Part shown: piece by piece, positions 43,720-52,143 of the stretch
Layout of the letters: every line of letters starts with the position of its first letter
How positions within the stretch are numbered: position 1 is the stretch's first letter
NCBI GenBank assembly: GCA_038526245.1
Contig: JBCBGZ010000009.1
Span: 9,776-73,775 of the forward strand
Direction: 5' to 3'
DNA: 64,000 nucleotides
DNA from: UBA5336 sp038526245
Lineage (GTDB): Bacteria; Pseudomonadota; Alphaproteobacteria; Caulobacterales; Hyphomonadaceae
Notes under the pieces: model-generated
Seen by the model: the letters and a program-made list of their open reading frames with translations, nothing else
Told to the model about the DNA's origin: nothing
The model's database searches: none
Translations under genes and position numbers: made by a program

Positions 43720-44281
43720 TCTGTCCCCCCGCCGCATGCTCGGCCGTCTGAGCCGGGACAAAAAGGGCGTTTCTGCCGTCGAGTTTGCACTCATCGCGCC
43801 GGTTTTGGTTTGCTTCTATTTCGGCTGTATCGAAATCTCGACCATGCTGATCACCGACCGGAAGGTGACGTCTACGGCCGCATCTGTGGGCGATCTGGTC
43901 GCCAGGCTGCCCTCGATCGACACAACGGAAATGAACAATGTGTTCAACTCCACGGTCATCAACATGGCGCCCAACGATTTCACCGACACCCGTATCCGAG
44001 TCACCTCAATTCAGTACGCATCTGATGGTGTGACCCCGGTCGTCGGGTGGAGCCGGTCGACCTCCAATTGGACGGCCCACGCCAACGGGAACATCATGAC
44101 CGTGCCAACGGGCATCATTCCGACAGGTGGCTCGGTTGTCCTGACCGAGGTGGAGTTCGACTATTCCTCGATCACGGGCCTCTACGACCCGAACACCGGT
44201 TTCCTGTTCGACGTCTCACGGACCATGACCGACAGTTATTATGCGCGCCCACGCCGGGTCGACATTATACCATTCACCTAG
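43706..44281 (+). CDS. TadE/TadG-like minor pilin, short form
   Basis: This 191-residue protein has leader RDKKGVSAVEFALIAPV, the same pseudopilin processing signature as its neighbour, a hydrophobic helix (LVCFYFGCIEISTMLI) and a Thr/Ser-rich globular part. Unlike full TadG it has no VWA domain. Its start lies inside the last codons of the first pseudopilin (14-base overlap), so they are coupled. Its end overlaps the convergent nuclease-like gene by 8 bases. Confidence 0.82.
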   Translation: MNLSSLSPRRMLGRLSRDKKGVSAVEFALIAPVLVCFYFGCIEISTMLITDRKVTSTAASVGDLVARLPSIDTTEMNNVFNSTVINMAPNDFTDTRIRVTSIQYASDGVTPVVGWSRSTSNWTAHANGNIMTVPTGIIPTGGSVVLTEVEFDYSSITGLYDPNTGFLFDVSRTMTDSYYARPRRVDIIPFT

Positions 44282-45062
44282 ACTGAGCCGCCATTGCGAC
44301 CCCGCCCATGGCCTGGACGTTCTCTGCGGAGTTGATGCTGATCCGCCCATTGCGGTGCCAGCCGCGCACCTCAACGCGCAGTCCCGGCTCCAGATCGCAA
44401 ACTGCCATGGCGGGTCGCTCCACCACGAGTGTGAGGCGGCTTCCGAGCAAGTCCCGTGCGCAGGATGTGTCATCGAAGGGGGGCGCATCCCGCGGTCCGA
44501 GGATACCAAACAGTACAGTGAAACCGCTCGCATCCGGGTCGGCATCTCTCGCATCGCCTACGCGGTAGGCCGAAAGGGCCCAGAGCCCCGTGCCCGCCGT
44601 GCGCGCGTCTTGCTCGGCCTGAAACAATGGGGCACTGCCGCGCGCCGTATCCGGATAGGTGCGAACCCTGACAGCGCCGCGCGAGACCAATTCCTGATTT
44701 ACCCAATATCGCGGTCCAAGGCGGTCTGTGGTGGCGACGTGGGCAAGGGCGCGGTCATATCGGTCACGGGTCAGTCCCGCATAGTGGAGTTGGACCTGGC
44801 GACCCAGGACAAGGTCCTCAAGCATCCTCTGAGAGTCTTGGGCGAAGGGTTGATCGGCGCGACCATCGCGCCCGAACGCCGGCGCTTCAATGCCGACCAG
44901 TCGCACCGATTGGCCCGTGTCCAGGACAAGGGCGTCTCCGTCGATCACGCGCACGACACGGCCTGTCTCTCCTTCCTGGAAGTCCTCTAGCCCCGTCGAT
45001 CGCGCGCAAGCAGCCAGAAGCGCGCCAAACACCATTAGCCGGATGACCACCCAGAATTTCAA
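44274..45062 (-). CDS. Lipoprotein-like thermonuclease (SNase)-fold protein
   Basis: This is a 262-residue protein beginning at a TTG (45062) with GGGAGACG seven bases upstream. The start gives KFWVVIRLMVFGALLAAC, a lipoprotein-like signal with Cys at about residue 19. The SNase fold (about 30-145) has VIDGDALVLDTGQSVRLVGI and, later, TRDRYDRALAHV, where the second active-site Arg is kept. The Glu usual in the (D/E)APE loop is replaced (EAPAFG), so nuclease activity is doubtful. The rest has no clear domain. The longer open frame upstream runs through the antisense of tRNA-Arg and is not coding. Confidence 0.75.
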   Translation of the reverse strand: MKFWVVIRLMVFGALLAACARSTGLEDFQEGETGRVVRVIDGDALVLDTGQSVRLVGIEAPAFGRDGRADQPFAQDSQRMLEDLVLGRQVQLHYAGLTRDRYDRALAHVATTDRLGPRYWVNQELVSRGAVRVRTYPDTARGSAPLFQAEQDARTAGTGLWALSAYRVGDARDADPDASGFTVLFGILGPRDAPPFDDTSCARDLLGSRLTLVVERPAMAVCDLEPGLRVEVRGWHRNGRISINSAENVQAMGGVAMAAQSR

Positions 45063-45166
45063 ACCGCGTCTCCCACCCAACCGGCATAGGCGAGACACGA
45101 GCCCAAAGCCATGGCTTAAGGACGGTTTTCGCACACTCGAAATGGCGCTAAAGGCTGTCCTGCGCC

Positions 45167-45243
45167 GTCTCCGTAGCTCAGCTGCATAGAGCAACCGCCT
45201 CCTAAGCGGTAGGTCGCAGGTTGGAATCCTGCCGGGGACGCCA
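45167..45243 (+). tRNA. tRNA-Arg (anticodon CCU)
   Basis: This 77-base cloverleaf has an acceptor stem GTCTCCG/CGGGGAC, D-arm GTAGCTCAGCTGCATAGAGC, anticodon stem ACCGC/GCGGT around loop CTCCTAA (anticodon CCU, reading AGG), a T-arm with GTTGGAATC, and an encoded 3' CCA. It lies between the nuclease-like gene and a membrane-protein gene. tRNA-Arg(CCU) genes are common integration sites, but no integrase or repeat of its 3' end is seen here. Confidence 0.95.
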
Positions 45244-45282
45244 CGCTGGGTGTACGAAAAAAATTCACTTGATAGGCGAGCG

Positions 45283-45954
45283 ATGGAACGGTCAATTGAA
45301 GCTTGGCGGGGGCCACTTATGACGGTCATAAGGAACACAGCCATGCGGGGACTTAGCTCAACAGCCATGTCGGCATTTGCCGTCATCCTCTCCACGTTTA
45401 CGACATACCTCACCTTCTTTGACGCGCGCTACACAGTCTCCGCGGCTGTGGCCAAGGTCAGCGTTCAGGTGCAATCGGGCGGCGGCAGCATTAACGGCGT
45501 CCAGAACGTCGCCTATCGTTACTTTCCAACGGCAACGGTCATCCTGTCCAACCGGGGAACCCGGCCAGTCGTGGTCTCAGAAATCGATATCGTCCGCTCA
45601 TCGTCGCTGGAAAGCTGCGAACCGGCTGAAGCTGAGGTCTTTGTGACTGAGATTTCGCCCATCATCGTTGAGCCGGGCACGGTCACGAGTCTGGACCTCG
45701 AAATTCAGCTTCCGAGGATTGCCGCAGAAGGCCCGGTCGACACCCCTCTGCAAGTCGACGATGAAACAGCGCTTTGGTGCGCAGCCTGGGTAGCGTTTGA
45801 CCCGCAAGGGTATCGCCGCGAGCCGATGACACCGTTTTTTACACTGACCCGGCGCTTTGACCCTGCCGGCCCCGGAGATCGCTATCCCTCACCTCGCCTT
45901 GAGCTGGATTATCCACGACAACCCGAAACGATCGTCTCAAAGGGATTATTCTAG
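45283..45954 (+). CDS. Membrane-anchored protein of unknown function
   Basis: The product is 223 residues from ATG 45283; an alternative ATG at 45319 gives 211. One N-terminal helix (TAMSAFAVILSTFTTYLTFF) is followed by a beta-rich extracytoplasmic domain with two cysteines (ESCEPAE and LWCAAW). The block ATVILSNRGTRPVVVSEID resembles an immunoglobulin-like or beta-sandwich arrangement. I do not recognise a family. It follows tRNA-Arg on the same strand after 39 bases and is convergent with degP, sharing four bases at the stops. Confidence 0.65.
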   Translation: MERSIEAWRGPLMTVIRNTAMRGLSSTAMSAFAVILSTFTTYLTFFDARYTVSAAVAKVSVQVQSGGGSINGVQNVAYRYFPTATVILSNRGTRPVVVSEIDIVRSSSLESCEPAEAEVFVTEISPIIVEPGTVTSLDLEIQLPRIAAEGPVDTPLQVDDETALWCAAWVAFDPQGYRREPMTPFFTLTRRFDPAGPGDRYPSPRLELDYPRQPETIVSKGLF

Positions 45955-47402
45955 CTCGTTACATCCAACTGGATGGAAAAGAACACCTTGTAGCCGCGCC
46001 GTCCACCACGCCAGACCTGCAACAGCAGCGGCGTTTCAGGTTGGGCGACGGCGTCTTCCATCTCTTCCAGCGCGTCGGAAACGGTGGATACGGGATCAAA
46101 GCCCATCTCGAGAATCACATCGCCTTTTTCGAGTTTGCCAAAGCTGGCGCCTCGCGGGCTGACAGCATTGACGACGACGCCATTGATGTCGCTCGGCACG
46201 CCATAGCGACGCCGTGTGTCGTCATCGAGTGGGGCAAATTCAACGCCGAGCGCATTGTCTGTGACGGCGAGTTCCGGAAGCGCTTCCGGCGTCTCGGCCT
46301 CGCGGCCGGAGTCAAGCTCTCCTAGGGTGACGTCCACTGTGCGGGCCCGGCGGTCGCGCACGATCTCAAGACTTGCGGTCGTCTCCACGCCCGCATCAGC
46401 CACGATACGTGTCAGCGCGCGAACATCGGAGACGGTCTCGCCATTGAACGTGCGAATGAGGTCGCCGACCTGAAGACCCGCTTCGGCAGCGGGGCCCTCC
46501 TCATCCAGGCGGATGACGATAACACCTTCATCGCCGTCTATGCCGTAGGCGCGCGCGATATCAGCGTCGATGCCCTGAACGGACACGCCCAGCCAACCCC
46601 GGCGCAGTTCGCCGAACTCGATCAACTGGCCAGATATCCGTTTCACCATGTTTGCAGGGATTGCAAATCCGATCCCGACCGACCCGCCCGTCGGAGAGAT
46701 GATCGCGGTGTTCACCCCGACCACTTCACCAGCAAGGTTGAATAGAGGACCGCCGGAATTGCCCCGGTTAATGGCGGCGTCGGTCTGGATGAAATCGTCA
46801 TAGCGCCCGCCCGTGTCGCGGTTCTGGGCCGAAATGATGCCCGCGGACACAGAACCTCCGAAGCCAAACGGGTTACCTATGGCCATCACCCAGTCCCCGA
46901 CTTCCGCCGCATCGCTGTCGGCCAGGTCGACGAATGGCATGCTTTCAGCGGTCTGTAGCTTCAAGACTGCGACATCTGTTTCCGGATCGGTTCCGACCAG
47001 TTCAGCGCGAATTTCGCGGCCATCGGAGAAAACACAGGTGATTTCGTCCGCATTCTCGATGACATGATTGTTGGTGATCACCAGGCCATCGGCGGAAATG
47101 ACAAACCCTGATCCAAGGGAGCCTTCCTGGCGAAAGCCATCCTCATCGCGTCCGAAGAACTCGTTAAAACGCTCCAGCGGAGAGCCCTCTTCGAACTCAG
47201 GCAGGCCCGCAGGCGCCACGGTTTGTGTCGTGGTGATGTTCACCACAGCGGGCATGAGCCGTTTGGCGAGTTCAGAGAAGCTTTCCGGCGCATCGGACAT
47301 GTCCACCGCGTCAGCGGCGTTGCTCAGGGATTGGGCCAGGCCCGACATCGGAACAGCGGCAACACACGCCGCCAGGCAGGCGATCTTGGCAAAACGCACC
47401 AT
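45951..47402 (-). CDS. degP: DegP/HtrA-type periplasmic serine protease (Do family)
   Basis: This 483-residue protein has a signal peptide (ACLAACVAAVPMSGLAQ). The trypsin-fold domain has a complete triad: His near 111 (TNNHVIEN), Asp near 142 (DVAVLKL) and Ser near 215 (RGNSGGPLF). Two PDZ domains follow (about 275-370 and 390-480). It degrades or refolds misfolded periplasmic proteins. The ATG at 47402 follows AAGGAAG; a GTG seven codons upstream is a weaker alternative. It is downstream of DUF2065 and hflKC on the same strand, a common quality-control block. Symbol by family; DegQ or MucD are equally possible names. Confidence 0.93.
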   Translation of the reverse strand: MVRFAKIACLAACVAAVPMSGLAQSLSNAADAVDMSDAPESFSELAKRLMPAVVNITTTQTVAPAGLPEFEEGSPLERFNEFFGRDEDGFRQEGSLGSGFVISADGLVITNNHVIENADEITCVFSDGREIRAELVGTDPETDVAVLKLQTAESMPFVDLADSDAAEVGDWVMAIGNPFGFGGSVSAGIISAQNRDTGGRYDDFIQTDAAINRGNSGGPLFNLAGEVVGVNTAIISPTGGSVGIGFAIPANMVKRISGQLIEFGELRRGWLGVSVQGIDADIARAYGIDGDEGVIVIRLDEEGPAAEAGLQVGDLIRTFNGETVSDVRALTRIVADAGVETTASLEIVRDRRARTVDVTLGELDSGREAETPEALPELAVTDNALGVEFAPLDDDTRRRYGVPSDINGVVVNAVSPRGASFGKLEKGDVILEMGFDPVSTVSDALEEMEDAVAQPETPLLLQVWRGGRRGYKVFFSIQLDVTS

Positions 47403-47484
47403 GGGCTCAGATCTTCCTTTCACCGATCAAATCGAGATCCATTACGCTCAAAACTATGGCGCTTCTGGGTCAGGGGGCAATGGC

Positions 47485-47697
47485 TCACAGCAGGCGCAGG
47501 GCGCCATAGAGGAGTATTGCGCCCAAAACGGCCGTCCATACTCCAGATGACCGAATATCAGCCACACCCAGCCGAGATGCCCACGCCAGAAAGCGTTTCA
47601 TCGCATCGGGAGCCAGGGCATAGGCCAGGCCCTCGATCAGGAACCAGAGGCCGAACGCCGCCAGAAAGAGTGGCCAACCCGGTGCATCGGCGAGCAT
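47485..47697 (-). CDS. DUF2065 two-helix membrane protein
   Basis: This 70-residue protein with two hydrophobic helices (WPLFLAAFGLWFLIEGLAYA and VWTAVLGAILLYGALRL) and the central AMKRF of DUF2065 is a small inner-membrane protein almost always linked to hflC. AGGAG lies seven bases before the ATG. Its function is unknown; the context suggests a partner of the HflKC/FtsH complex or of DegP. It is separated from hflC by a 69-base gap containing a hairpin. Confidence 0.85.
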   Translation of the reverse strand: MLADAPGWPLFLAAFGLWFLIEGLAYALAPDAMKRFLAWASRLGVADIRSSGVWTAVLGAILLYGALRLL

Positions 47698-47722
47698 GGC
47701 GCATCTCCTATCTCGCGGGTAA

Positions 47723-47747
47723 CACCCCCGAACCCAGTCCGGGGGTG
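47723..47747. repeat. Hairpin between hflC and DUF2065
   Basis: CACCCCCG and CGGGGGTG form an 8-bp stem with a nine-base loop. On the minus strand no T-run follows, so it is not a clear terminator. It may be an RNA-processing or partial attenuation element. Its arm resembles the tip of the REPIN-like element at 63471-63638. Confidence 0.5.
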
Positions 47748-47766
47748 CTCTTTGTAAACCGAACGC

Positions 47767-48657
47767 CTAGCGGCCTGTGCGCTCTGCTTCGGTCGAGAAA
47801 ATATCGCATACGCCGAGATTGTTCGGGTCCACGATCAGTTTCGTTCCGGCCTGGATAGAGCGCTCGCACGCAATCAGGGACCGATAGAACCGGAAGAACT
47901 CCGGGTCCTGATTATAGGCCTGGGCGTAGGTCTCGTTGCGTCGGGCATCACCTTCACCGCGGATAATCTCAGCCTGCTCGCGGGCCTGGGCGACGATCAC
48001 GGTCGCCTCACGCGCACCGGTGGCGCGAATGAGGCGGGCGCGTTCTTCACCTTCGGCCCGGATACGCTCAGCTTCCTGGAGACGGTCCGTCCGCATCCGC
48101 TCATAAACACCTTCGGCAATTTCGGCCGGCAAGTCAGCCTGGCGGATCCGTACGTCGATGATGTCGATGCCGGTTCCCTCGAGGTTCTCGTTCACAGCGT
48201 CCCGGATACGGTTCATCAGAACCACACGCTGGCCGGACACAATCTCCGGCACGGGCACGTTACCGAGCGCTTCACGGATCGAGGATTCGGTGAAGCGGTT
48301 CAGCTGCGCCGCGGCAGCGGTTTCCGTACGAAGGCGCTGGTAAAACAAGAGCGGGTCTTTGATCCGCCAGCGCACAAAGGCGTCCACGGTCAGGCGCCGC
48401 TGGTCGGAGGCAAGCACTTCGATGTTGGGAATATCGAGACCGATATTCTTCCGGTCCAGCAGCGTGACCTGCTGCAGAAGCGGCATCTTGAAGTAGAGGC
48501 CCGCTTCGTCTGTGCCGGGCTCGTTGCGCACGTCAACAAGGTCACCGAACTGCAGGACAACGGCCTGCTGGTCCTGGCGCACTGTGTAGAAGGAGTTTGC
48601 GGCAATAACCGCGCCGATCACGACGAGGAATGCGAGAATGATTGTAAAGGCTCTCAT
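47767..48657 (-). CDS. hflC: Membrane protease regulator HflC
   Basis: This 296-residue SPFH/band-7 protein has an N-terminal membrane anchor (FTIILAFLVVIGAVIAANSF) followed by the SPFH core with RQDQQAVVLQFGD. Coiled-coil helices contain the repeats ERIRAEGEERARLIRATGAR. With HflK it forms the periplasm-facing cage that controls FtsH. Its ribosome site (TAGGAG) overlaps the hflK stop. The last residues (FSTEAERTGR) are ordinary for the family. Confidence 0.95.
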   Translation of the reverse strand: MRAFTIILAFLVVIGAVIAANSFYTVRQDQQAVVLQFGDLVDVRNEPGTDEAGLYFKMPLLQQVTLLDRKNIGLDIPNIEVLASDQRRLTVDAFVRWRIKDPLLFYQRLRTETAAAAQLNRFTESSIREALGNVPVPEIVSGQRVVLMNRIRDAVNENLEGTGIDIIDVRIRQADLPAEIAEGVYERMRTDRLQEAERIRAEGEERARLIRATGAREATVIVAQAREQAEIIRGEGDARRNETYAQAYNQDPEFFRFYRSLIACERSIQAGTKLIVDPNNLGVCDIFSTEAERTGR

Positions 48658-48669
48658 TGTAATATGCTC

Positions 48670-49809
48670 CTAGCGACCGCCGCCAGATTGCGGGGCAAGC
48701 GGCAGATACGGCACAGCGCCGCTGTCGGAGTCCAGAATGGTCTTCTCAGCACCGCCGAGGACCTTTTCCATGGTCTCCAGATACATTCGCTCACGCGTGA
48801 CCTGCGGGGCCTGACGGTACTCATCATAGATTGAAAGGAACCGGGCCGCTTCACCCGACGCGTCGGCGATCACCTGCTCACGGTAGCCTTCAGCCTCCTG
48901 GATCAGGCGTGATGCTTCACCACGCGCCCGCGGAACCACCTGGTTTGCATCACGGGTCGCTTCATTGACGTTTCGCTCAGCATCCTGCTGGGCGAGGTTC
49001 ACGTCGTTGAAAGCCTCAATGACGCGCTCGGGAACGTCGGACTTGGCCAATTGAACATCGATGATTTCGATGCCGGCATTGTATTCGTCCAGCAGGGCCT
49101 GAATCTGCGTCTCCACGTCGTTTTCGACACGATCACGCTCTGTCGTGATCACGTCCTGGCGAGTCGACTTGCCAACCACTTCGCGCATCACTGATTCTGC
49201 AACCATTTCGACCGCCATTGCGGGCTCTTTGACGTTCAGAATGTAATCCTCGGGCGCATCGGTTTTCACTTTCCAGAACACGGAGAACTGGATGTCGACG
49301 ATGTTTTCGTCCTCGGTGATCATCAGGCTCTCATCGAGGCTCTGGCCGATGGAGCTTTGGCGCTGCTCTTCGACATTCACCAGTTCATGGGTCTCGATGG
49401 GTGTTGGCAAGTGCACGTGGATGCCAGGAGCCAGATTGGTCTGCCAATTGCCGAAGCGGAAAACCGAGGCCTGTTGGCCCGCATCGACCACGACCACACC
49501 TGTCGAGAGCCAAGCAATCAAGGCAACGATTGCGATCACAATGAATCCGAAGGGACCGAATCCACGACCGGCGCCGCCGCCATTGCCACGACCGCGTCCG
49601 CCTACACCGCGGCGAAACCGCTCCTGCATACGGCGCATCTGCTCTTCAATGTCGGGGCCGCCTCCTCCGCCGCCCTGGCCACCGCCACCACCGCCACCAG
49701 GACGGTTCCAGGGTGAGCCACCATTATTATTTCCGCCTGATCCACCGGACCCCCAAGGGCCTCCTGCAGCGTGGGGGCGATCCCCGCCGCTCTCATCCTT
49801 CCAGGGCAT
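48670..49809 (-). CDS. hflK: Membrane protease regulator HflK
   Basis: This 379-residue SPFH protein has a Gly-rich disordered N-terminus (about 10-75) typical of HflK, then one membrane helix (FIVIAIVALIAWLSTGVVVV) and the SPFH core (DAGQQASVFRFGNWQTNLAP). A coiled coil with QDAERNVNEATRDANQVVPR follows. It partners HflC in controlling FtsH. The ATG at 49809 has AGGAG nine bases upstream. It opens the hflK-hflC-DUF2065-degP block and is divergent from mrp. Confidence 0.95.
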   Translation of the reverse strand: MPWKDESGGDRPHAAGGPWGSGGSGGNNNGGSPWNRPGGGGGGGQGGGGGGPDIEEQMRRMQERFRRGVGGRGRGNGGGAGRGFGPFGFIVIAIVALIAWLSTGVVVVDAGQQASVFRFGNWQTNLAPGIHVHLPTPIETHELVNVEEQRQSSIGQSLDESLMITEDENIVDIQFSVFWKVKTDAPEDYILNVKEPAMAVEMVAESVMREVVGKSTRQDVITTERDRVENDVETQIQALLDEYNAGIEIIDVQLAKSDVPERVIEAFNDVNLAQQDAERNVNEATRDANQVVPRARGEASRLIQEAEGYREQVIADASGEAARFLSIYDEYRQAPQVTRERMYLETMEKVLGGAEKTILDSDSGAVPYLPLAPQSGGGR

Positions 49810-49908
49810 CTATGGCCATCTCCTTACAGAAACTTGTGTCTTGGGTTTTTCCCAACATCACCGATATGTGGTCCATCTGTTATCGTCTATCAAGAAGGCC
49901 TGCACCGC

Positions 49909-51096
49909 TTGTTCCGTCCAAAACCGAAATCGTCGCAGGGTCTTGAGGCCGATATACGCTCCGCGCTGGGCACGCCGGACTGGTTGCAAACCGTAACAGT
50001 GACACCTGAAGGGCGCGCCCTCCTGGTGATTGAAGCTGATCCCGATGACATGGAGCGCTTTGAATCCCTTCGGCTCGAGGCTGAGAGCACCGTGCGGATG
50101 GTCAAGGGTATTCAGGATGTCGACGCCATCCTGACATCCGAGCGGAGCTCTGCTGGCGCCCCCCCGCCCACCGCGGCAAAAATCGATCTCACGCCCAGCC
50201 CTGCGCCGCGCAGGGTCCGCAAGGGTGCGCGCCTCTCTGATGAAGCGCTGCAACAGGGAAATGCTGGCCCGGCACCCAGCGCCGTGTCGCCTGTGCCGGG
50301 TGCGGCGCGCATTCTTGTGGTCGCCAGCGCCAAGGGCGGCGTTGGCAAGTCCACGGTTTCGGTCAATCTTGCGGCGGCACTTGCCAAAGTCGGCATGAAA
50401 CTCGGTCTTCTGGACGCGGACATTTATGGCCCGTCTATCCCCACTATGCTGGGCACGGTGGACGCGCAGCCCGCCACGACCCCGGACGGCAAACTGGACC
50501 CCGTCCTGGCCCATGGGCTGCAGACCCTGTCCATCGGGTATTTGTCAGACCCCGATGCCCCGATGATCTGGCGCGGCCCGATCGTCATGTCCGCCATAGA
50601 CCAGATGTTGCGAGAAGCCGCCTGGGGTACGCCCGGCGATCCGCTTGACCTTTTGATCATCGACACACCACCTGGCACAGGCGACGCGCAACTGGCCCTG
50701 GCCCAGCGCGTGCCGGTCGACGCGGCACTGATTGTGACAACGCCCCAGGACGTTGCGCTTGCCGATGTCCGCCGGGGCGCTGCGATGTTTGCGAAGACCC
50801 ACGTTCCCGTGCTCGGCATTGTGGAAACAATGAGCTGGTTCGAGGACCCGACAGGTGCGCGCCATTATCTCATGGGCGAAGGCGGTGGCGCGCGTATGGC
50901 CGAGGCGCTGGGCCTGCCGCTGCTGGCGCAAATCCCAATGCTCCAGGCCATTCGCGAAGGCGGCGATGCGGGTACGCCGTCGGCTCTTGCGGACGAAAAG
51001 GCCGGTGCCCTGTTTCATGGTCTCGCCCGCGAAACCGCCCTGGCCCTGGATGCTCTAAAGACGAAGCCCGCGCCGGAAATCGTCTTCGAAGACTAG
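49909..51096 (+). CDS. mrp: Mrp/ApbC-type iron-sulfur carrier ATPase lacking the CPxC motif
   Basis: This 395-residue P-loop protein of the Mrp/NBP35 family carries Fe-S clusters to apo-enzymes. About 1-85 is the DUF59/FeS-assembly-like domain, then an Ala/Pro linker, and about 130-390 is the MinD-like ATPase with SAKGGVGKST, DADIYGPSIPTMLG, DTPPGTGDAQL and ETMSWFEDPTG. The usual C-P-x-C, which binds a bridging cluster and normally follows that segment, is absent (residues DPTGARHYLMG). The start is probably the TTG at 49909 after GAAGG; no in-frame ATG or GTG exists nearby. It is divergent from hflK. Confidence 0.88.
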   Translation: MFRPKPKSSQGLEADIRSALGTPDWLQTVTVTPEGRALLVIEADPDDMERFESLRLEAESTVRMVKGIQDVDAILTSERSSAGAPPPTAAKIDLTPSPAPRRVRKGARLSDEALQQGNAGPAPSAVSPVPGAARILVVASAKGGVGKSTVSVNLAAALAKVGMKLGLLDADIYGPSIPTMLGTVDAQPATTPDGKLDPVLAHGLQTLSIGYLSDPDAPMIWRGPIVMSAIDQMLREAAWGTPGDPLDLLIIDTPPGTGDAQLALAQRVPVDAALIVTTPQDVALADVRRGAAMFAKTHVPVLGIVETMSWFEDPTGARHYLMGEGGGARMAEALGLPLLAQIPMLQAIREGGDAGTPSALADEKAGALFHGLARETALALDALKTKPAPEIVFED

Positions 51097-51099
51097 GGC

Positions 51100-51603
51100 C
51101 TACATATTCATCGGGGGTGGGCAGGCAGGCCCTTCAGGTTTGCGCATGCCGGCGGGGGCGCGCAGGGCAAGGATACCGGCCTCGGCAAAGCGAAAGTCGA
51201 TCTGATCTGTATCGAGCGCTGCGGTGATGCAGGAGATGGGTTCGCCCGTGTCGGCCGCGATGAGCACAGTGATGCCGGTGCGCCCGCCATACCAATCCCA
51301 AAGATAGCCCGCCTTGTGTGCATCAGCCATGCGAATGACATCGGCGAAAACCGCCAGCTTTTCTTCATCGCTGGCGCGCCATGTCCGGGTCATGTCCAGT
51401 TCGACAAGTTCGAAGTCGCCGGGCGTTTGCCGCTCAAGCACTTCATCGATACGCGGATCCACGATGCGGCAATTCGGGCACCAGTCAGCGGTGAAATTGA
51501 TGATTTTCACCAGCGGCTCAGCTTCTGGGCCCTCGACCGCTGTTTCAGCGCTCGCAACGGGAGCAATCAGCACAACACACGCCGATAGAATTGCTTTGAG
51601 CAT
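51100..51603 (-). CDS. Periplasmic thioredoxin-like protein
   Basis: This 167-residue protein has a signal peptide (AILSACVVLIAPVASA) followed by a thioredoxin-like fold with ADWCPNCR, the CxxC active site near residue 44. Later Cys residues lie in ISCITA and GPACPP. It is likely an exported thiol oxidoreductase of a thioredoxin-family membrane-system type; the electron partner is unknown. The ATG at 51603 follows AGAGGGCG. The reading frame continues upstream but without homology. It is convergent with mrp, with only three bases between the stops. Confidence 0.82.
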   Translation of the reverse strand: MLKAILSACVVLIAPVASAETAVEGPEAEPLVKIINFTADWCPNCRIVDPRIDEVLERQTPGDFELVELDMTRTWRASDEEKLAVFADVIRMADAHKAGYLWDWYGGRTGITVLIAADTGEPISCITAALDTDQIDFRFAEAGILALRAPAGMRKPEGPACPPPMNM

Positions 51604-51690
51604 CTCACGCCCTCTCACACATCGCCATGCCCATGCATCAAGGCGCAAGCGGTGTAAAATCAAGCCCCTGTGAGCAGTGCAGGTCGAGGG

Positions 51691-51978
51691 CTACTGTCGG
51701 GTGAAGAAGCCAGCGGCAAACTCCCAGAGGAGTAACAGTCCCAAAATGCCAGACGCAAAGGCTACAAGATACCAATACTCGAAAAACTCGATGCCCGGCC
51801 CCAACGCGATGACCGCGATCAAACCAGCAGCAAGCGCGGCGATCACGAGGGAAATACGCAGCCAGAGCGAAAGCACGCTTTTCTTTTGTGTTTTCTGATG
51901 GCGGAACGTCACCGGCACATCGTCTTCATACGAACGTGAGGCGCTGGCGTCTGGCGAAACTCCTGAACTCTCCGTCAT
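51691..51978 (-). CDS. Small two-helix membrane protein of unknown function
   Basis: The product has 95 residues with a hydrophilic N-terminus containing repeated Ser and Lys (QKTQKKS) and two helices (LRISLVIAALAAGLIAVIAL and YLVAFASGILGLLLLWEFAA). GAGGGATAAA precedes the ATG. It lies upstream of the thioredoxin-like gene on the same strand, with an 87-base gap, and is divergent from eno. No family is recognised. Confidence 0.65.
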   Translation of the reverse strand: MTESSGVSPDASASRSYEDDVPVTFRHQKTQKKSVLSLWLRISLVIAALAAGLIAVIALGPGIEFFEYWYLVAFASGILGLLLLWEFAAGFFTRQ

Positions 51979-52143
51979 TTTATCCCTCGTCTCGGCGTTT
52001 TAGCTGCGACAACCAATAGCGGCATTGTTTGGCACAAATATGGGGAGATTCGCGTTTTTCGAGGCCTCGAATGCGCGTTGCCCTACCCGGCCAATGCGAT
52101 TAAGGCCACCGACAATCCAAATGGTGCCAGGGACACAAGACAC

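Noticed and set aside
45167..45243. tRNA-Arg as the attachment site of an integrated element
   Set aside because: No integrase and no repeat of the tRNA 3' end were seen in the flanking sequence.
44274..45413. Long minus-strand frame extending the nuclease-like protein to 45413
   Set aside because: The extension runs through the antisense of tRNA-Arg; the TTG at 45062 with a good ribosome site starts a lipoprotein-like signal.
49592..49770. Repeated GGT/GCC-rich tract as a microsatellite or CRISPR-like array
   Set aside because: It is the Gly-rich N-terminus of HflK, expected for this family.
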